Shown: positions 28,728 to 37,998, counted from the first letter of the stretch. The stretch is DNA of 64,000 nucleotides from Sporolactobacillus sp. STSJ-5 (GCF_024385605.1 NZ_JANFOJ010000001.1:310001-374000), one strand, 5' to 3'. Numbers and translations are program-made. The notes: generated by a model not told the origin, from the sequence alone.

Positions 28728-29513
28728 TCAGATTGTCCTGGGTTCAGATACGGTTTCACTATTGTTGAGCAGGGCTTCAGCACATTCAATCTGTCCCCGC
28801 TTCATAAGTAAGGAATGCTGATCCATTTTTTGGAACCATTCAGCTTCGTTTCTCAAATCAATAAAACGCGCCTCAAACTCGCCTGCTTTAGACTCAATGT
28901 AACCATCAGGGGCATACACAACTGCTTCCACTTCCATAGACCGCAGCCCTTTGCTCTGCAGAAAGGCTGAAACAACTGCTTTGGTCCGCCGCAGTGAGAT
29001 CAAAGGATTTAAGAGCGGACGCTGTGCTCCATTCGTAATGACATTCCAATTTCTTTGTGAAACGGGTTGAAACACATCGCCGGGATTACCCAATAGAGGA
29101 TGAACACAACAAATGACATCATTCGCGATTAACAGAGAATCGAGCTGAACGGGGCCAGACCGGGTAAGTAGCACCGGCAGGTACATGAAAAATGAGACAT
29201 CGTTTATTTCTTTAATTAAATGCCTTAACCAATGCTCCGAATAAATCGTGTCTGGAAAGGATGACCATTCAAATGCGGTTCGCGTCGACCATTCCAATTG
29301 CTTGTCAAAAAGCCAATCCTCAAATTCATGTTTCAATTGGTTTTTATATATATCGGCACCATCATCTGATTGTTGAATGCCATGAACATGTTCCCAGTCT
29401 TCTTTCCACTCCGCAAACCGCCTTTTCTTCAGCCAATTATAACGATTAGCGTAACTGCGGAAGTTCATCTGATAGCGGGAAATACATTGATTTATTTTAA
29501 TGAGTTGAGCCAT
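28728..29513 (-). CDS. NERD-domain-like protein (degenerate), unknown function
   Basis: 261 aa. The middle (about 110-200) has the NERD layout: VQLDSLLIANDVICCV, then W at about 155, NPLISLRRTKAVVSAFL, and a strand EVEAVVYAP. In active NERD proteins the strand after the hydrophobic core carries Glu-x-Lys; here the place is VHPLL, so nuclease activity is doubtful. The N-terminal third is helical and charged. B. subtilis has a similar gene (YtlQ region) near thpR. ATG at 29513 follows GGGG by 7 nt. Confidence 0.65.
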   Translation of the reverse strand: MAQLIKINQCISRYQMNFRSYANRYNWLKKRRFAEWKEDWEHVHGIQQSDDGADIYKNQLKHEFEDWLFDKQLEWSTRTAFEWSSFPDTIYSEHWLRHLIKEINDVSFFMYLPVLLTRSGPVQLDSLLIANDVICCVHPLLGNPGDVFQPVSQRNWNVITNGAQRPLLNPLISLRRTKAVVSAFLQSKGLRSMEVEAVVYAPDGYIESKAGEFEARFIDLRNEAEWFQKMDQHSLLMKRGQIECAEALLNNSETVSEPRTI

Positions 29514-29673
29514 ACTCGTTCCCCTTCTCTTGAACAAATCGTGCTGTTAAAAATAGATGTGAAGTGATGCGTATGAGAAAGTCTGAGCGCTGTCGGCATT
29601 CAAAGTTGACTTCATTAATCTTTTCTTCACCATAACTATTATTTTAATTCAAAACTCTAATTAGGCGAAGTAT

Positions 29674-30231
29674 TTATTCACCTAAAAAAGGAAATTCAAA
29701 AACCGGCAGATAATGCGGCAGAGTCTCAGGCTGAACTTTAAAAAGCATCATGCTGCATACCTCCCATGATTTTCCTGTTATGGCGCAATCAGTTATTGGC
29801 AGATCCACACGCATTTCACCGTCAATCCAACGCTTTGCTAATGTAATATGTGGATGGAACGGACGTTTTTCTATATTAAAACCGATAATGGATAATGCTT
29901 GTCCAAGATCACTTCTTAACTGGTGCAGTTCCTGATTTGGAAAGAGCGAAGCAAACAAAACGCGCGGCCGATGTTTCTCTCCAAATCCGTCAATTCCTGA
30001 CAGTTTCAAATGGAATGAATGATGCCGGCGCGAAATTTGAGAAACAGTCTGAACGACCGCTGCTCTTTTTTCTTCATCAAGTGCACCAAAGAATAGAAGT
30101 GTACAGTGAAGATCTGCCGGATTCGTCCTCCGTTTATAGTGAATGTTATTCATAAATGGCGTGGCCGCTTGACAGGTCATGATTCTTAATTCGTCAGCAA
30201 GCGGAATCGCCAAAAAATAGTGATCAGTCAT
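29674..30231 (-). CDS. thpR: RNA 2',3'-cyclic phosphodiesterase (2H family)
   Basis: 185 aa member of the 2H phosphoesterase family, formerly called 2'-5' RNA ligase. The two catalytic HxTx motifs are LHCTLLFFG and FHPHITLAKRW, about 85 residues apart as expected. Homologue of B. subtilis YtlP, beside the NERD-like gene. The 160 bp downstream (29514-29673) show no clear terminator. The cellular substrate is unknown. Confidence 0.92.
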   Translation of the reverse strand: MTDHYFLAIPLADELRIMTCQAATPFMNNIHYKRRTNPADLHCTLLFFGALDEEKRAAVVQTVSQISRRHHSFHLKLSGIDGFGEKHRPRVLFASLFPNQELHQLRSDLGQALSIIGFNIEKRPFHPHITLAKRWIDGEMRVDLPITDCAITGKSWEVCSMMLFKVQPETLPHYLPVFEFPFLGE

Positions 30232-30403
30232 CAGATATACACCTCAATTTGAGCAAAAGCCTTCACATGATAAAATTACGCTTTCTTTAATCGTTAGCAT
30301 TGCTGTAATGTTTTTTAAAAATCAATTACTTCGTATCATCACTCATTAATCAATACGGTATTATTGAAATTATCTCTATAACTGAAAAATCATACGACAT
30401 CGG

Positions 30404-30433
30404 TCGACTCAACCCCTGTAAATCCTGTATAAT
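30404..30433 (+). promoter_or_regulatory. Probable promoter of the ytkP gene
   Basis: TCGACT and perfect TATAAT, 18 nt apart. The 140-nt leader that follows contains a 7-bp hairpin (30477-30483 with 30489-30495) and, 15 nt later, a 7-T run (30511-30517); whether these form an attenuator is unclear. Confidence 0.55.
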
Positions 30434-30575
30434 GTAACTAATTCAATTGGAATAGTGCGTGCTGACTGTATCCCTGTCCGTGAAACCATCACGGATCATT
30501 AGGTCACATGTTTTTTTCTTGATTTAGATACATTAAAAAAGTGTTTTACAGCGATTAAAGAAAAGAGAGATCATT

Positions 30576-31508
30576 ATGACAAAAATTGTCCAATCCATTG
30601 ATGAACTTGTCGGCGAAACACCGATGGTTCGATTGAATCGGCTGCCCGATCCGAACGGTGCAGACATCTATGCAAAATTAGAATACTTCAATCCCACAAA
30701 AAGTGTAAAAGATCGTGCAGCATTGTATATGATCCTCGATGCTGAAAACCGAGGTATTATTGCGAAGGGCGCAACCATTATCGAACCAACATCAGGAAAT
30801 ATGGGCATCGGTCTTGCGATGGTCGCCGTTGCCCGCGGCTATAAAGCAATTATAGTGATGCCTGATACGATGACGCAAGAACGAATTAATTTATTAAGAG
30901 CCCTGGGAGCGGAGGTTGTGCTGACTCCGGGTAAAGATAAGATGCCCGGTGCAATAAAAAAAGCGCGTCAACTTGCCGAAATGATGCCAAACAGCTATAT
31001 GCCGATGCAATTTGAAAATCAGGCAAATCCCAAGGCACACCAAAAAACTACAGGTACAGAAATTATAAAAGATATTCAGCAACTCAATCGTCCGTTTCGT
31101 GCATTTGTGGGAGCTGCCGGAACAGGGGGCACAGTCTCTGGAGCTGGAAAAGCTTTGAAGGAGGCGTTTCCTGAATTGACTGTACATATTTGCGAGCCTG
31201 CAGGATCGCCGGTCTATACCGGCGGAAAACCAGGGCGGCATAAAATCGTCGGCACGAGCCCCGGATTTATTCCGAACACAATGGATATGTCAATCATTGA
31301 TGAGGTTATTGAAGTCAGCGATGAAGACGCTTATGAATTAACACGCAGATTAGCGAGCGAAGAAGGCATTCTGTGCGGTCCTTCTTCAGGCGCATCTGTT
31401 TATGTTGCCCTTCAGGTCGCTAAGCGATATAAACCAGGTGATGTGGTGGTCTGTATCATTAATGACACCGGTGAGCGCTATTTGTCCGGAGATATTTTTC
31501 CACGATAA
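30576..31508 (+). CDS. ytkP: Cysteine synthase family protein YtkP
   Basis: 310 aa fold-type II PLP enzyme related to O-acetylserine sulfhydrylase. The PLP lysine is in NPTKSVKDRA (usually NPGGSVKDR) near residue 44, and the phosphate cup is GTGGTVSGAG. The substrate loop reads TSGNMG where classical CysK has TSGNTG, and the C-terminal GPSSGAS is intact. The changes are shared in kind with the YtkP subgroup and may mean a different acceptor or substrate. Own promoter and terminator. RBS AAAGAGAG 7 nt before ATG. Confidence 0.88.
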   Translation: MTKIVQSIDELVGETPMVRLNRLPDPNGADIYAKLEYFNPTKSVKDRAALYMILDAENRGIIAKGATIIEPTSGNMGIGLAMVAVARGYKAIIVMPDTMTQERINLLRALGAEVVLTPGKDKMPGAIKKARQLAEMMPNSYMPMQFENQANPKAHQKTTGTEIIKDIQQLNRPFRAFVGAAGTGGTVSGAGKALKEAFPELTVHICEPAGSPVYTGGKPGRHKIVGTSPGFIPNTMDMSIIDEVIEVSDEDAYELTRRLASEEGILCGPSSGASVYVALQVAKRYKPGDVVVCIINDTGERYLSGDIFPR

Positions 31509-31524
31509 TTCAATGAATCATTCC

Positions 31525-31557
31525 CCTCCGTTTGCATAAAAATCGGAGGTTTTTTTA
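31525..31557 (+). terminator. Terminator of ytkP
   Basis: CCTCCG/CGGAGG stem (31525-31530 with 31544-31549) with an A/T-paired inner part, followed by eight Ts. Confidence 0.88.
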
Positions 31558-31690
31558 TTTCCGCATACTGTGATTTTAAAGTTTAAGTTAATGATTGTTA
31601 TGGCTCCGGCGTCATTTATCAAACCGGCGTCTTAAATGAACGATTAAAGAACATCTAAATTTAACATTATCTAAATAATAAAAAAAGCAT

Positions 31691-31718
31691 TTGACTTTTT
31701 CATTGAATGAGTTATATT
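31691..31718 (+). promoter_or_regulatory. Promoter of ytzE
   Basis: TTGACT and TATATT separated by 16 nt. Transcription would give a leader of about 210 nt before the TTG start. Confidence 0.6.
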
Positions 31719-31763
31719 TAATTTGTTAACAGAAAATTATGTGACTTCTCAACTTAAAAGAAA

Positions 31764-31815
31764 CCATTTGCTCAGTGATTTTTTTTGTTTGCTCGCAACG
31801 CGAACGACCAAATGG
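31764..31815 (+). other. Stem-loop in the long ytzE leader
   Basis: CCATTTG (31764-31770) pairs with CAAATGG (31809-31815). The interior holds a run of eight Ts and a second small stem (GTTTGC/GCGAAC type). It matches no riboswitch class I know; possibly a regulatory structure. Confidence 0.35.
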
Positions 31816-31934
31816 CAAACGTATTTTACTTGAGACGTTTCGGCATTTTCAAAACTCTGTGTCGAAGCTTGCTTGAATATTTCGCTCAATAAGAGATCTG
31901 TCTTTTATTGATAAATAATCTAGGGAGTGATGAT

Positions 31935-32153
31935 TTGAGTCCTTCAACTGATCGAATGCTAAATCGCGTTAGATCCGTATATTTGTTCATTCGCAAACAA
32001 GGTGTGGTTACGACGAAAGAGCTGGTTGAAGAATTTGACATGACACAGAGAACAATGCAAAGAGACTTGAATATTTTAACCTATAACGATTTGGTTCAAA
32101 GTCCTCGAAAAGGTCAATGGGCCGTGACAAAGAAGCGAGTTAAGGTTTCGTGA
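31935..32153 (+). CDS. ytzE: Small DeoR-type HTH regulator YtzE
   Basis: 72 aa, only a DeoR winged helix-turn-helix with no effector domain (VYLFIRKQGVVTTKELVEEF, DMTQRTMQRDLNIL). The same length as YtzE of B. subtilis. TTG start at 31935 with GGGAG 7 nt upstream. Targets are unknown; lacking a sugar-phosphate domain, it must sense through partners or not at all. Its stop overlaps the terminator stem. Confidence 0.85.
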   Translation: MSPSTDRMLNRVRSVYLFIRKQGVVTTKELVEEFDMTQRTMQRDLNILTYNDLVQSPRKGQWAVTKKRVKVS

Positions 32154-32176
32154 GCTGTTTAAAACAGCTCTTTTTT
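32152..32176 (+). terminator. Terminator of ytzE
   Basis: GAGCTGT/ACAGCTC stem with a 5-nt loop (32152-32170), then six Ts. Confidence 0.9.
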
Positions 32177-32204
32177 ATTTGTTTTTTTAATTTTGGGACC
32201 CATA

Positions 32205-32231
32205 ACAAAGTCCTTTCTTAAACATAGACTA
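32205..32231 (+). promoter_or_regulatory. Candidate sigma-K promoter
   Basis: AC in an AACA context at -35, 16 nt, then CATAGACTA. This fits the sigma-K pattern (AC, 16-17 nt, CATAnnnTA) without mismatch at the fixed positions. It lies 44 nt before the ATG of the proline-rich protein. Confidence 0.55.
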
Positions 32232-32274
32232 TAGGTGAATGACACGATTTATCAAATTAAGGAGGAACCTATCT

Positions 32275-32709
32275 ATGTTTTCAAACGGCAATACTTTCCC
32301 ACAAGACGCCAATGCTTTCCAGCCTTCTTCCGCGCCAAGAGGACGGATTGACAGCCAGAATCAAGAAGCCTTTCAAAACACTTCATCAATACCCCAAAAT
32401 CATCCTGAATTAAATCCCGGCTACCCGCTCTCTGCACGTCAACAAGCCGGAAATTCCTATGCCGAAAATGGTTTTATATGGGATGGTCCTTCTGAAAACA
32501 GCAGGCAGATGCAGCAGCCCCCTCGTCCGCCTCAGCCGCCTTTCAATCCTCAGCAATTCGAACGCAGGCTTAGACAGATTGAACGGCAACAGGATCTCTT
32601 CCAGCGCGAGCTCCAAAGTCTTGATCGAAGAGTTCGTTCCATTGAACGAAGGCTTGGATTTCCTATTCCGCCAGTCGGCGTTCCGGGATTCCCTCCGAGA
32701 CAACAATAA
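32275..32709 (+). CDS. Pro/Gln-rich protein with C-terminal coiled coil, probable spore coat protein
   Basis: 144 aa. Residues 1-95 are disordered, rich in Asn, Gln, Pro and Ser (e.g. QQPPRPPQPP at about 79-88). Residues about 98-130 form an Arg/Gln coiled coil (RRLRQIERQQDLFQRELQSL). The end is GFPIPPVGVPGFPPRQQ. No enzyme motif. Composition, strong RBS (AAGGAGG) and the sigma-K-like promoter suggest a mother-cell-expressed coat protein, but I recognise no named family. Confidence 0.75.
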   Translation: MFSNGNTFPQDANAFQPSSAPRGRIDSQNQEAFQNTSSIPQNHPELNPGYPLSARQQAGNSYAENGFIWDGPSENSRQMQQPPRPPQPPFNPQQFERRLRQIERQQDLFQRELQSLDRRVRSIERRLGFPIPPVGVPGFPPRQQ

Positions 32710-32748
32710 AAAAGGAAATTCGGAGTCGATTCCGAATTTCCTTTTTTA
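32708..32748. terminator. Bidirectional terminator
   Basis: 11-bp stem (32714-32724 with 32731-32741) extended by A/T pairs, with T-runs on both strands; serves the coat-like gene and the convergent ytgP. Confidence 0.9.
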
Positions 32749-32838
32749 CTTTACACAAATAAGAAATTATCAAGATTTAGAGAAATTAAACGTTAATGAT
32801 CCGTGACTGTTGCAACGACGAATTCATCGGTGACTCGA

Positions 32839-34431
32839 TTAAGCCTTTCGTCTTCTGAATCCACCGGTAATCCGCCTGAGCAGACCGGTCCATCGTGCAA
32901 GAACTAAATATGCTGCAGCGCCTAAGAAAACGCTTAGAATGACCACAATAAACGCGATGCTGCGTCTGCTTGGTACATTCCCGCCAAAGAGCAGGAAAAT
33001 GAGTTGAATTACCAAACACATGATGATCGTATAACCAACGATATGAATCGTTTGCCGCACGATTTGTGAATAATGATAATCGGTCGCTCTCTTTATCGCA
33101 ATCAGATTAATTAAAATGCAAACCGTATAGCCGATATTTGTCGCAAGTACAGGTCCCACCATACCGAAAAATTTCATGAATGCAGGGTTCAATAATATTT
33201 TGACAATCACCCCTGCCACAAGGCTGATCAGTGTTACTCGTTGATGGTTGATGCCTTGCAATACAGAAGCGGAAACTTGAAACAGTGCAAAGAAGACGGC
33301 TGTCGGCGCATACCACTGAAGCACCCTTCCGCCAATTTGCAGCGCTTCCGGACTCATTTCGAAAAGCAGTCCGTGGATCATATATCCTAAAATAGATAGC
33401 CCAATGGCTGCCGGAACAGTCAAGAAAAGGACTAATTCAAATGCTTGAGTAATTTTACTATTGACTTCCGCGATTTTTCCATTGGAATAGGACTTTATTA
33501 TCGCCGGTACTGCGCTGACCGCAAGCGAAGTTGCCAGAGTGACCGGTATCATGACCATTTTTTGATCATTCATGGTTAAATCTGTAATGACGATCTTCGT
33601 TATTTTATCAGAATAGTCAAGATAATGGTACGCCATGACCTGATCAATGAGCTGATAAAGCTGCATTGAGATTCCGACAGCTACAAAAGGAACTGCGTAC
33701 GTCACAAGCTCTTTATACATGGACAGATAGGAGATTCTGTAACGCTGCACCCTCTGCTGCTGCATATTATCCAAATATTTCCGTCTTCGTACCCAATAAT
33801 GCAGCATAACGTACAGACCGGCAACAGCACCGACAAATGCCGCAAAAGTGGCGAGTGCCGCCGCAGTAACGGCTGAGCCGTTGAAGACATTCATAACTAG
33901 AAAAGCTCCAATTAAAATAAAGGCCACACGCATAATTTGTTCGACAACCTGAGATACAGCAGTCGGCCCCATCGATTGAAACCCTTGAAAATATCCACGC
34001 ATGAGGCTCATCACAGGCACGACAAGAATGGCAATGCTGACGACACGGGTAACCATGATCACATTGGCTAGTTCATTCTTCGGAACGCCATAAGTAGCTG
34101 CAATATGAGGTGCTCCTAAAAAGAGGATGAGAAAGCCGACGAGACCTGTCACAGACATCAAGAGAATTCCTGATTTGAAAAGACGTTTTCCGGATTCATA
34201 ATCGCCAAGCGAATTATACTTGGATACAAATTTTGAAACCGCAAGCGGCAAGCCCATGGTCGAAATACTCAGCATAATTCCATAGGGTGTATAAGCATAC
34301 TGATAAAGGAACGCACCTTCCGTTCCGGTCATCGCATTATAGGGAATAACAAATAGAATACCTAACAATCTTGATACAAAGGAGGCAACTGTAAGAATCA
34401 CAGCCCCACGGACCATAGTTGATGCGGACAT
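32839..34431 (-). CDS. ytgP: Lipid II flippase YtgP (MurJ, MOP superfamily)
   Basis: 530 aa polytopic membrane protein with about 14 helices. The MurJ/MviN hallmarks are present: N-terminal RGAVILTVASFVSRLLGILF, FLYQYAYTPYGIMLSISTMG, MRGYFQGFQSMGPTAVSQVV, VSASVLQGINHQR. B. subtilis YtgP (also called MurJ) flips lipid II across the membrane for wall synthesis. GGAG is 9 nt before the ATG. Upstream, 34432-35043 holds only a repeat element and a hairpin. Confidence 0.93.
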   Translation of the reverse strand: MSASTMVRGAVILTVASFVSRLLGILFVIPYNAMTGTEGAFLYQYAYTPYGIMLSISTMGLPLAVSKFVSKYNSLGDYESGKRLFKSGILLMSVTGLVGFLILFLGAPHIAATYGVPKNELANVIMVTRVVSIAILVVPVMSLMRGYFQGFQSMGPTAVSQVVEQIMRVAFILIGAFLVMNVFNGSAVTAAALATFAAFVGAVAGLYVMLHYWVRRRKYLDNMQQQRVQRYRISYLSMYKELVTYAVPFVAVGISMQLYQLIDQVMAYHYLDYSDKITKIVITDLTMNDQKMVMIPVTLATSLAVSAVPAIIKSYSNGKIAEVNSKITQAFELVLFLTVPAAIGLSILGYMIHGLLFEMSPEALQIGGRVLQWYAPTAVFFALFQVSASVLQGINHQRVTLISLVAGVIVKILLNPAFMKFFGMVGPVLATNIGYTVCILINLIAIKRATDYHYSQIVRQTIHIVGYTIIMCLVIQLIFLLFGGNVPSRRSIAFIVVILSVFLGAAAYLVLARWTGLLRRITGGFRRRKA

Positions 34432-34615
34432 CTGTCAACGCTCCTAAATCTTCAATTGGGCGAACTGCCCACAACTCTTAGTATTTTACCACATTCTGCC
34501 GTTCATACGAGTTCACTTGGCGATCTATTGCATGTTTTGTCACATTTTGTTGAGAAGCCAAGACGCTGCGTCCAACCTATGTAATCTTATTGATTGAGAA
34601 AATCTACTAAGAAGA

Positions 34616-34636
34616 ACCGGGCAAAAAGCGCCCGGT
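34616..34636 (-). other. Stem-loop next to the interspersed repeat
   Basis: ACCGGGC (34616-34622) pairs with GCCCGGT (34630-34636). On the minus strand it is followed by TTCTTCTT, a weak terminator-like tail. It lies where a transcript through the repeat would end. Confidence 0.4.
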
Positions 34637-34652
34637 CCTTAAATCATGCCGG

Positions 34653-34787
34653 ATTTTGATTACGCTCCGGTTGCTCGCATCAACTGAGCGCGACCGCGGG
34701 CAGTCCGGGAGCCTCCTCAAGCAAACTAATACCTGCGGGGTCTCCCCTGGCCTGCACTCCCGCAGGAGTCTCGCACCTGCGCGTTTG
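34653..34787 (-). repeat. GC-rich interspersed intergenic repeat (Bacillaceae type)
   Basis: Read on the minus strand the block contains, in order, GACTCCTGCGGGAGTGCAGG, GGGGAGACCCCGCAGG, GAGGAGGCTCCCGGAC, GCCCGCGG and CAACCGGAGCG. This succession matches a well-known but mostly unnamed repeat scattered in intergenic DNA of Bacillus relatives. CCTGCGGG/CCCGCAGG (34732-34739 with 34759-34766) forms its main hairpin. G+C is far above the surroundings. No transposase nearby; this copy looks somewhat decayed. Confidence 0.65.
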
Positions 34788-35043
34788 GCTCACAACCTTT
34801 GGCTTTGGCGAAAATCATATACTTTCTTTCCTTGTTAAAAAAATTGAACTTCACAAATCCAAGAAACTGCGGACAGTATTTATCAGCCTATTTTCCATTA
34901 ATTCTTGTAGGCTCGAGCATCTTGTTTCTCGCATACTCTGACAAATGCAGAGGTTATAGATGACTTAGTGTTCAGCACGCGGCAGCATGCGGTATTCTTC
35001 CTAATCTTAGTTTTCCCTCTTTTCGAAAAATCTCTAATGGTGT

Positions 35044-35085
35044 TAAAAAACCGCTCCTATGCTTTCGCATCAAGAGCGGTTTTTA
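35044..35085 (-). terminator. Terminator of leuS
   Basis: ACCGCTC/GAGCGGT outer stem (35050-35056 with 35074-35080) with an inner GATGC/GCATA-type helix, then T-run on the minus strand; a T-run on the other strand makes it potentially bidirectional. Confidence 0.9.
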
Positions 35086-35100
35086 TGCTGGTGCTGTGAT

Positions 35101-37527
35101 TTACTTGGCAACAATATTAACAAGTTTATCAGGAACTGCTATGACTTTCTTAACCGTTTTGCCATCAAGCTGTGCTTTCACGTTCGTATCGCTCATGGCC
35201 TTATTTTGGAGTTCTTCTCTAGATGTTCCTTTTTCAGCTTGGAAACGTGCACGAATCTTGCCGTTGACCTGGACGATGATTTCGATCTGATCTTCAACGA
35301 GCTTTTGTGCATCATAGGTTGGCCATGCTGATTTTTCAACGGATTGGTCATGACCGAGCAGCGACCAGATCTCTTCACTGATATGCGGTGCAACCGGCGA
35401 GAGCAGTTGAATGAAACCTTCTGCCATGTAAGTCGGAATTTGATCTTGTTTATTAGCTTCATTGATGAAGGTCATCATCTGAGCAATACCGGTATTAAAG
35501 TGCATGATCGCAAAGTCTTCGGTTACCTTCTTCACAGTCTGATGGTAGACCTTTTCAAAAGCTTCGCTTGCCGTTGCTGTCTCAGTAACCGCTGCGGTAA
35601 GGCTTCCTTCTGCAGTGACAAACAGCCTCCAAACTCGATCGAGGAACCGTCGTGATCCGTCAATCCCTTTTTCGGACCAAGGCTTTGCGGCATCAATTGG
35701 TCCCATAAACATTTCATACAGTCGAAGTGTATCCGCGCCGTGAGAAGCAACAATATCATCCGGATTGATCACATTGCCTTTCGATTTACTCATTTTCTCA
35801 TGGTTCGTTCCGAGAATCATACCTTGATTAACCAGCTTTTGGAACGGCTCTTTTGTCGGCACGACACCGAGATCATAAAGTGCCTTATGCCAGAACCGTG
35901 CGTACAGCAGGTGAAGCACGGCGTGTTCGGCACCGCCAACGTACAGGTCGACTGACATCCAGCGTTTCAGTTTCTCCGGATCCGCTAGATTTTCTTTATT
36001 ATGCGGGTCAACATAACGAAGGAAGTACCAGCTGCTGCCTGCCCACTGAGGCATGGTGTTCGTTTCACGGCGACCCTTCATACCACTCTCAGGATCAACG
36101 ATATTAATCCAGTCTGTGTCATTTGCCAGTGGCGATTCTCCGGTACCGGACGGTTTGATATTCTCCGTTTTCGGCAGACGCAGCGGAAGTTCTTCTTCAG
36201 GAACCGCTTTAAGCGATCCGTCTTCCATATGAATAATGGGAATCGGTTCGCCCCAATAACGCTGGCGACTGAACAGCCAATCACGCAGCCGATACGTGAT
36301 TTTGCGGTTGCCGACCTTGTGCGTCTCCAGCCAATCGATCATTTTAGTCATTGCTTCTTTTTTGCCAAGTCCGTCAAGAAAGCCTGAGTTTACATGCTTG
36401 CCGTCACCGGTATATGCTTCTTTCGACAGGTCGCCGCCTGCAACAACTTCGATAATCGGCAGATCAAATTTGGTCGCAAATTCATAGTCGCGATCATCAT
36501 GGCCCGGAACCGCCATGATTGCTCCTGATCCATAAGTAATCAGGACGTAATCAGCAATCCAAACAGGTACTTTCTTGCCATTAACAGGATTGACGGCATA
36601 AGCTCCGGTAAATGCACCGGTTTTCGTTTTGTTGAGATCAGTACGTTCGAGATCGCTTTTAGCCGCCACTTCCTTGCGATATTGATCAACCTCTGCCTTT
36701 TGTTCAGGCGTTACAATTGTATCAACAAGTTTATGTTCCGGGGCGAGCACCATATAGGTCGCGCCGAACAGTGTATCAGGGCGTGTGGTAAAGACGGTAA
36801 CATGTTCTTCATGTCCGTCAATCTTAAATTGAACCTCGGCGCCTTCCGAACGGCCGATCCAGTGACGCTGCATTTCTTTAACGCTTTCCGGCCAGTCCAC
36901 ATCGTCAAGATCATCAATCAGACGATCCGCATATGCAGTAATCTTCAGCATCCACTGACGCATCGGCCTGCGGATAACCGGGTGGCCGCCGCGTTCGCTT
37001 TTTCCATCAATGACTTCTTCATTTGCCAGAACGGTTCCAAGCGCCGGGCACCAGTTCACCGGAACTTCTGCGATATACGCAAGTCCCTTTTTGTAGAGCT
37101 GAAGGAAGATCCATTGTGTCCATTTGTAGTATTCCGGGTCCGTTGTATTGATTTCACGATTCCAGTCGTATGAGAAGCCAAGTGATTTAATCTGTCTCTT
37201 GAAAGTAGCAATATTTTGCTTCGTGAAATCTGCCGGATCATGACCGGTATCAAGTGCATATTGTTCCGCAGGAAGCCCAAACGCATCCCAGCCCATCGGA
37301 TGAAGCACTTCAAAGCCTTGCATCCGTTTCATACGCGCCATAATATCGGTTGCCGTATAGCCCTCAGGATGACCGACATGCAGCCCTTTTCCTGAGGGAT
37401 ACGGGAACATATCGAGCACATAATATTTTGGTTTGTCGGAATGATCATCAGTTTTGAATGTTTGATGATCATCCCAATATTTTTGCCATTTCGCTTCAAT
37501 TTTTTGATGATCAAAAGCCATTGCCAT
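35101..37527 (-). CDS. leuS: Leucyl-tRNA synthetase
   Basis: 808 aa class I synthetase. The HIGH signature is GLHVGH (about 48-53) and the KMSKS loop is [10 protein letters not shown]. The CP1 editing domain lies between them (about 225-415). C-terminal anticodon-binding and VNGKIRARF domain are complete. First ATG at 37527 has GGAGG 8 nt upstream. Expression is governed by the T-box leader just upstream. Confidence 0.99.
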   Translation of the reverse strand: MAMAFDHQKIEAKWQKYWDDHQTFKTDDHSDKPKYYVLDMFPYPSGKGLHVGHPEGYTATDIMARMKRMQGFEVLHPMGWDAFGLPAEQYALDTGHDPADFTKQNIATFKRQIKSLGFSYDWNREINTTDPEYYKWTQWIFLQLYKKGLAYIAEVPVNWCPALGTVLANEEVIDGKSERGGHPVIRRPMRQWMLKITAYADRLIDDLDDVDWPESVKEMQRHWIGRSEGAEVQFKIDGHEEHVTVFTTRPDTLFGATYMVLAPEHKLVDTIVTPEQKAEVDQYRKEVAAKSDLERTDLNKTKTGAFTGAYAVNPVNGKKVPVWIADYVLITYGSGAIMAVPGHDDRDYEFATKFDLPIIEVVAGGDLSKEAYTGDGKHVNSGFLDGLGKKEAMTKMIDWLETHKVGNRKITYRLRDWLFSRQRYWGEPIPIIHMEDGSLKAVPEEELPLRLPKTENIKPSGTGESPLANDTDWINIVDPESGMKGRRETNTMPQWAGSSWYFLRYVDPHNKENLADPEKLKRWMSVDLYVGGAEHAVLHLLYARFWHKALYDLGVVPTKEPFQKLVNQGMILGTNHEKMSKSKGNVINPDDIVASHGADTLRLYEMFMGPIDAAKPWSEKGIDGSRRFLDRVWRLFVTAEGSLTAAVTETATASEAFEKVYHQTVKKVTEDFAIMHFNTGIAQMMTFINEANKQDQIPTYMAEGFIQLLSPVAPHISEEIWSLLGHDQSVEKSAWPTYDAQKLVEDQIEIIVQVNGKIRARFQAEKGTSREELQNKAMSDTNVKAQLDGKTVKKVIAVPDKLVNIVAK

Positions 37528-37652
37528 GGCGAGTTCCTCCTTTATAATACAAATAAACTAGCGGTTATCTGGTATAAGAAATACTAAGCAATGGCCGGCG
37601 TCTAGGACTTGACCACACCGAGCATTTCTTTGAAAAACGGGCAAACTATTCA

Positions 37653-37915
37653 AAAAATATAAAAACCTCCCGCCCTTAACATGTTTGTTAGGGACGAGAG
37701 GTTGATTACTGAATTAAATTCCCGCGGTACCACCCAAATTAACGACGGCATATTGCCATTCGCTCGCTTGTTTAGCCTATAACGCAGGTTTACGGCGAGG
37801 TGCCCAGTTAAGGGCTGCACTCGCAACTCAGGAGCGAGTTCACTTTTTTCCGTACCGGCTTGCACCAAACGTCGGCTCTCTGAAAGCGGATCACAAGCTA
37901 CTTTTCTCCGTCATT
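37653..37915 (-). promoter_or_regulatory. T-box riboswitch (leucine) of leuS
   Basis: The minus strand contains the conserved T-box core GGGTGGTACCGCGG (complement of 37722-37735) and the stem I AGTAG bulge region. A specifier loop GAACTCGC with CTC (37838-37836), a leucine codon, is also present. A terminator of about 17 bp with T-run (37653-37703) follows. Uncharged tRNA-Leu should pair with the T-box bulge and allow read-through into leuS. Confidence 0.95.
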
Positions 37916-37943
37916 GTCGTTTCATTGATAAGGTTGTGTTTCC

Positions 37944-37972
37944 ATTTTATTGATATTAGTAGGAGATGTCAA
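37944..37972 (-). promoter_or_regulatory. Sigma-A promoter of leuS
   Basis: TTGACA and TAAAAT on the minus strand with a 17-nt spacer, about 20 nt before stem I of the T-box. Confidence 0.85.
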
Positions 37973-37998
37973 CTCAGGTTTAAATATAAAGGCGATTT

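Noticed and set aside
28657-28825. Plus-strand frame starting MPKNIPRSRS between ytmP and the NERD-like gene
   Set aside because: No RBS, and its second half is antisense to the NERD-like gene; probably accidental.
34656-34838. 60-codon plus-strand frame over the interspersed repeat
   Set aside because: It has no RBS and simply follows the GC-rich repeat.
37650-37868. 72-codon minus-strand frame before leuS
   Set aside because: It lies wholly within the T-box leader RNA.
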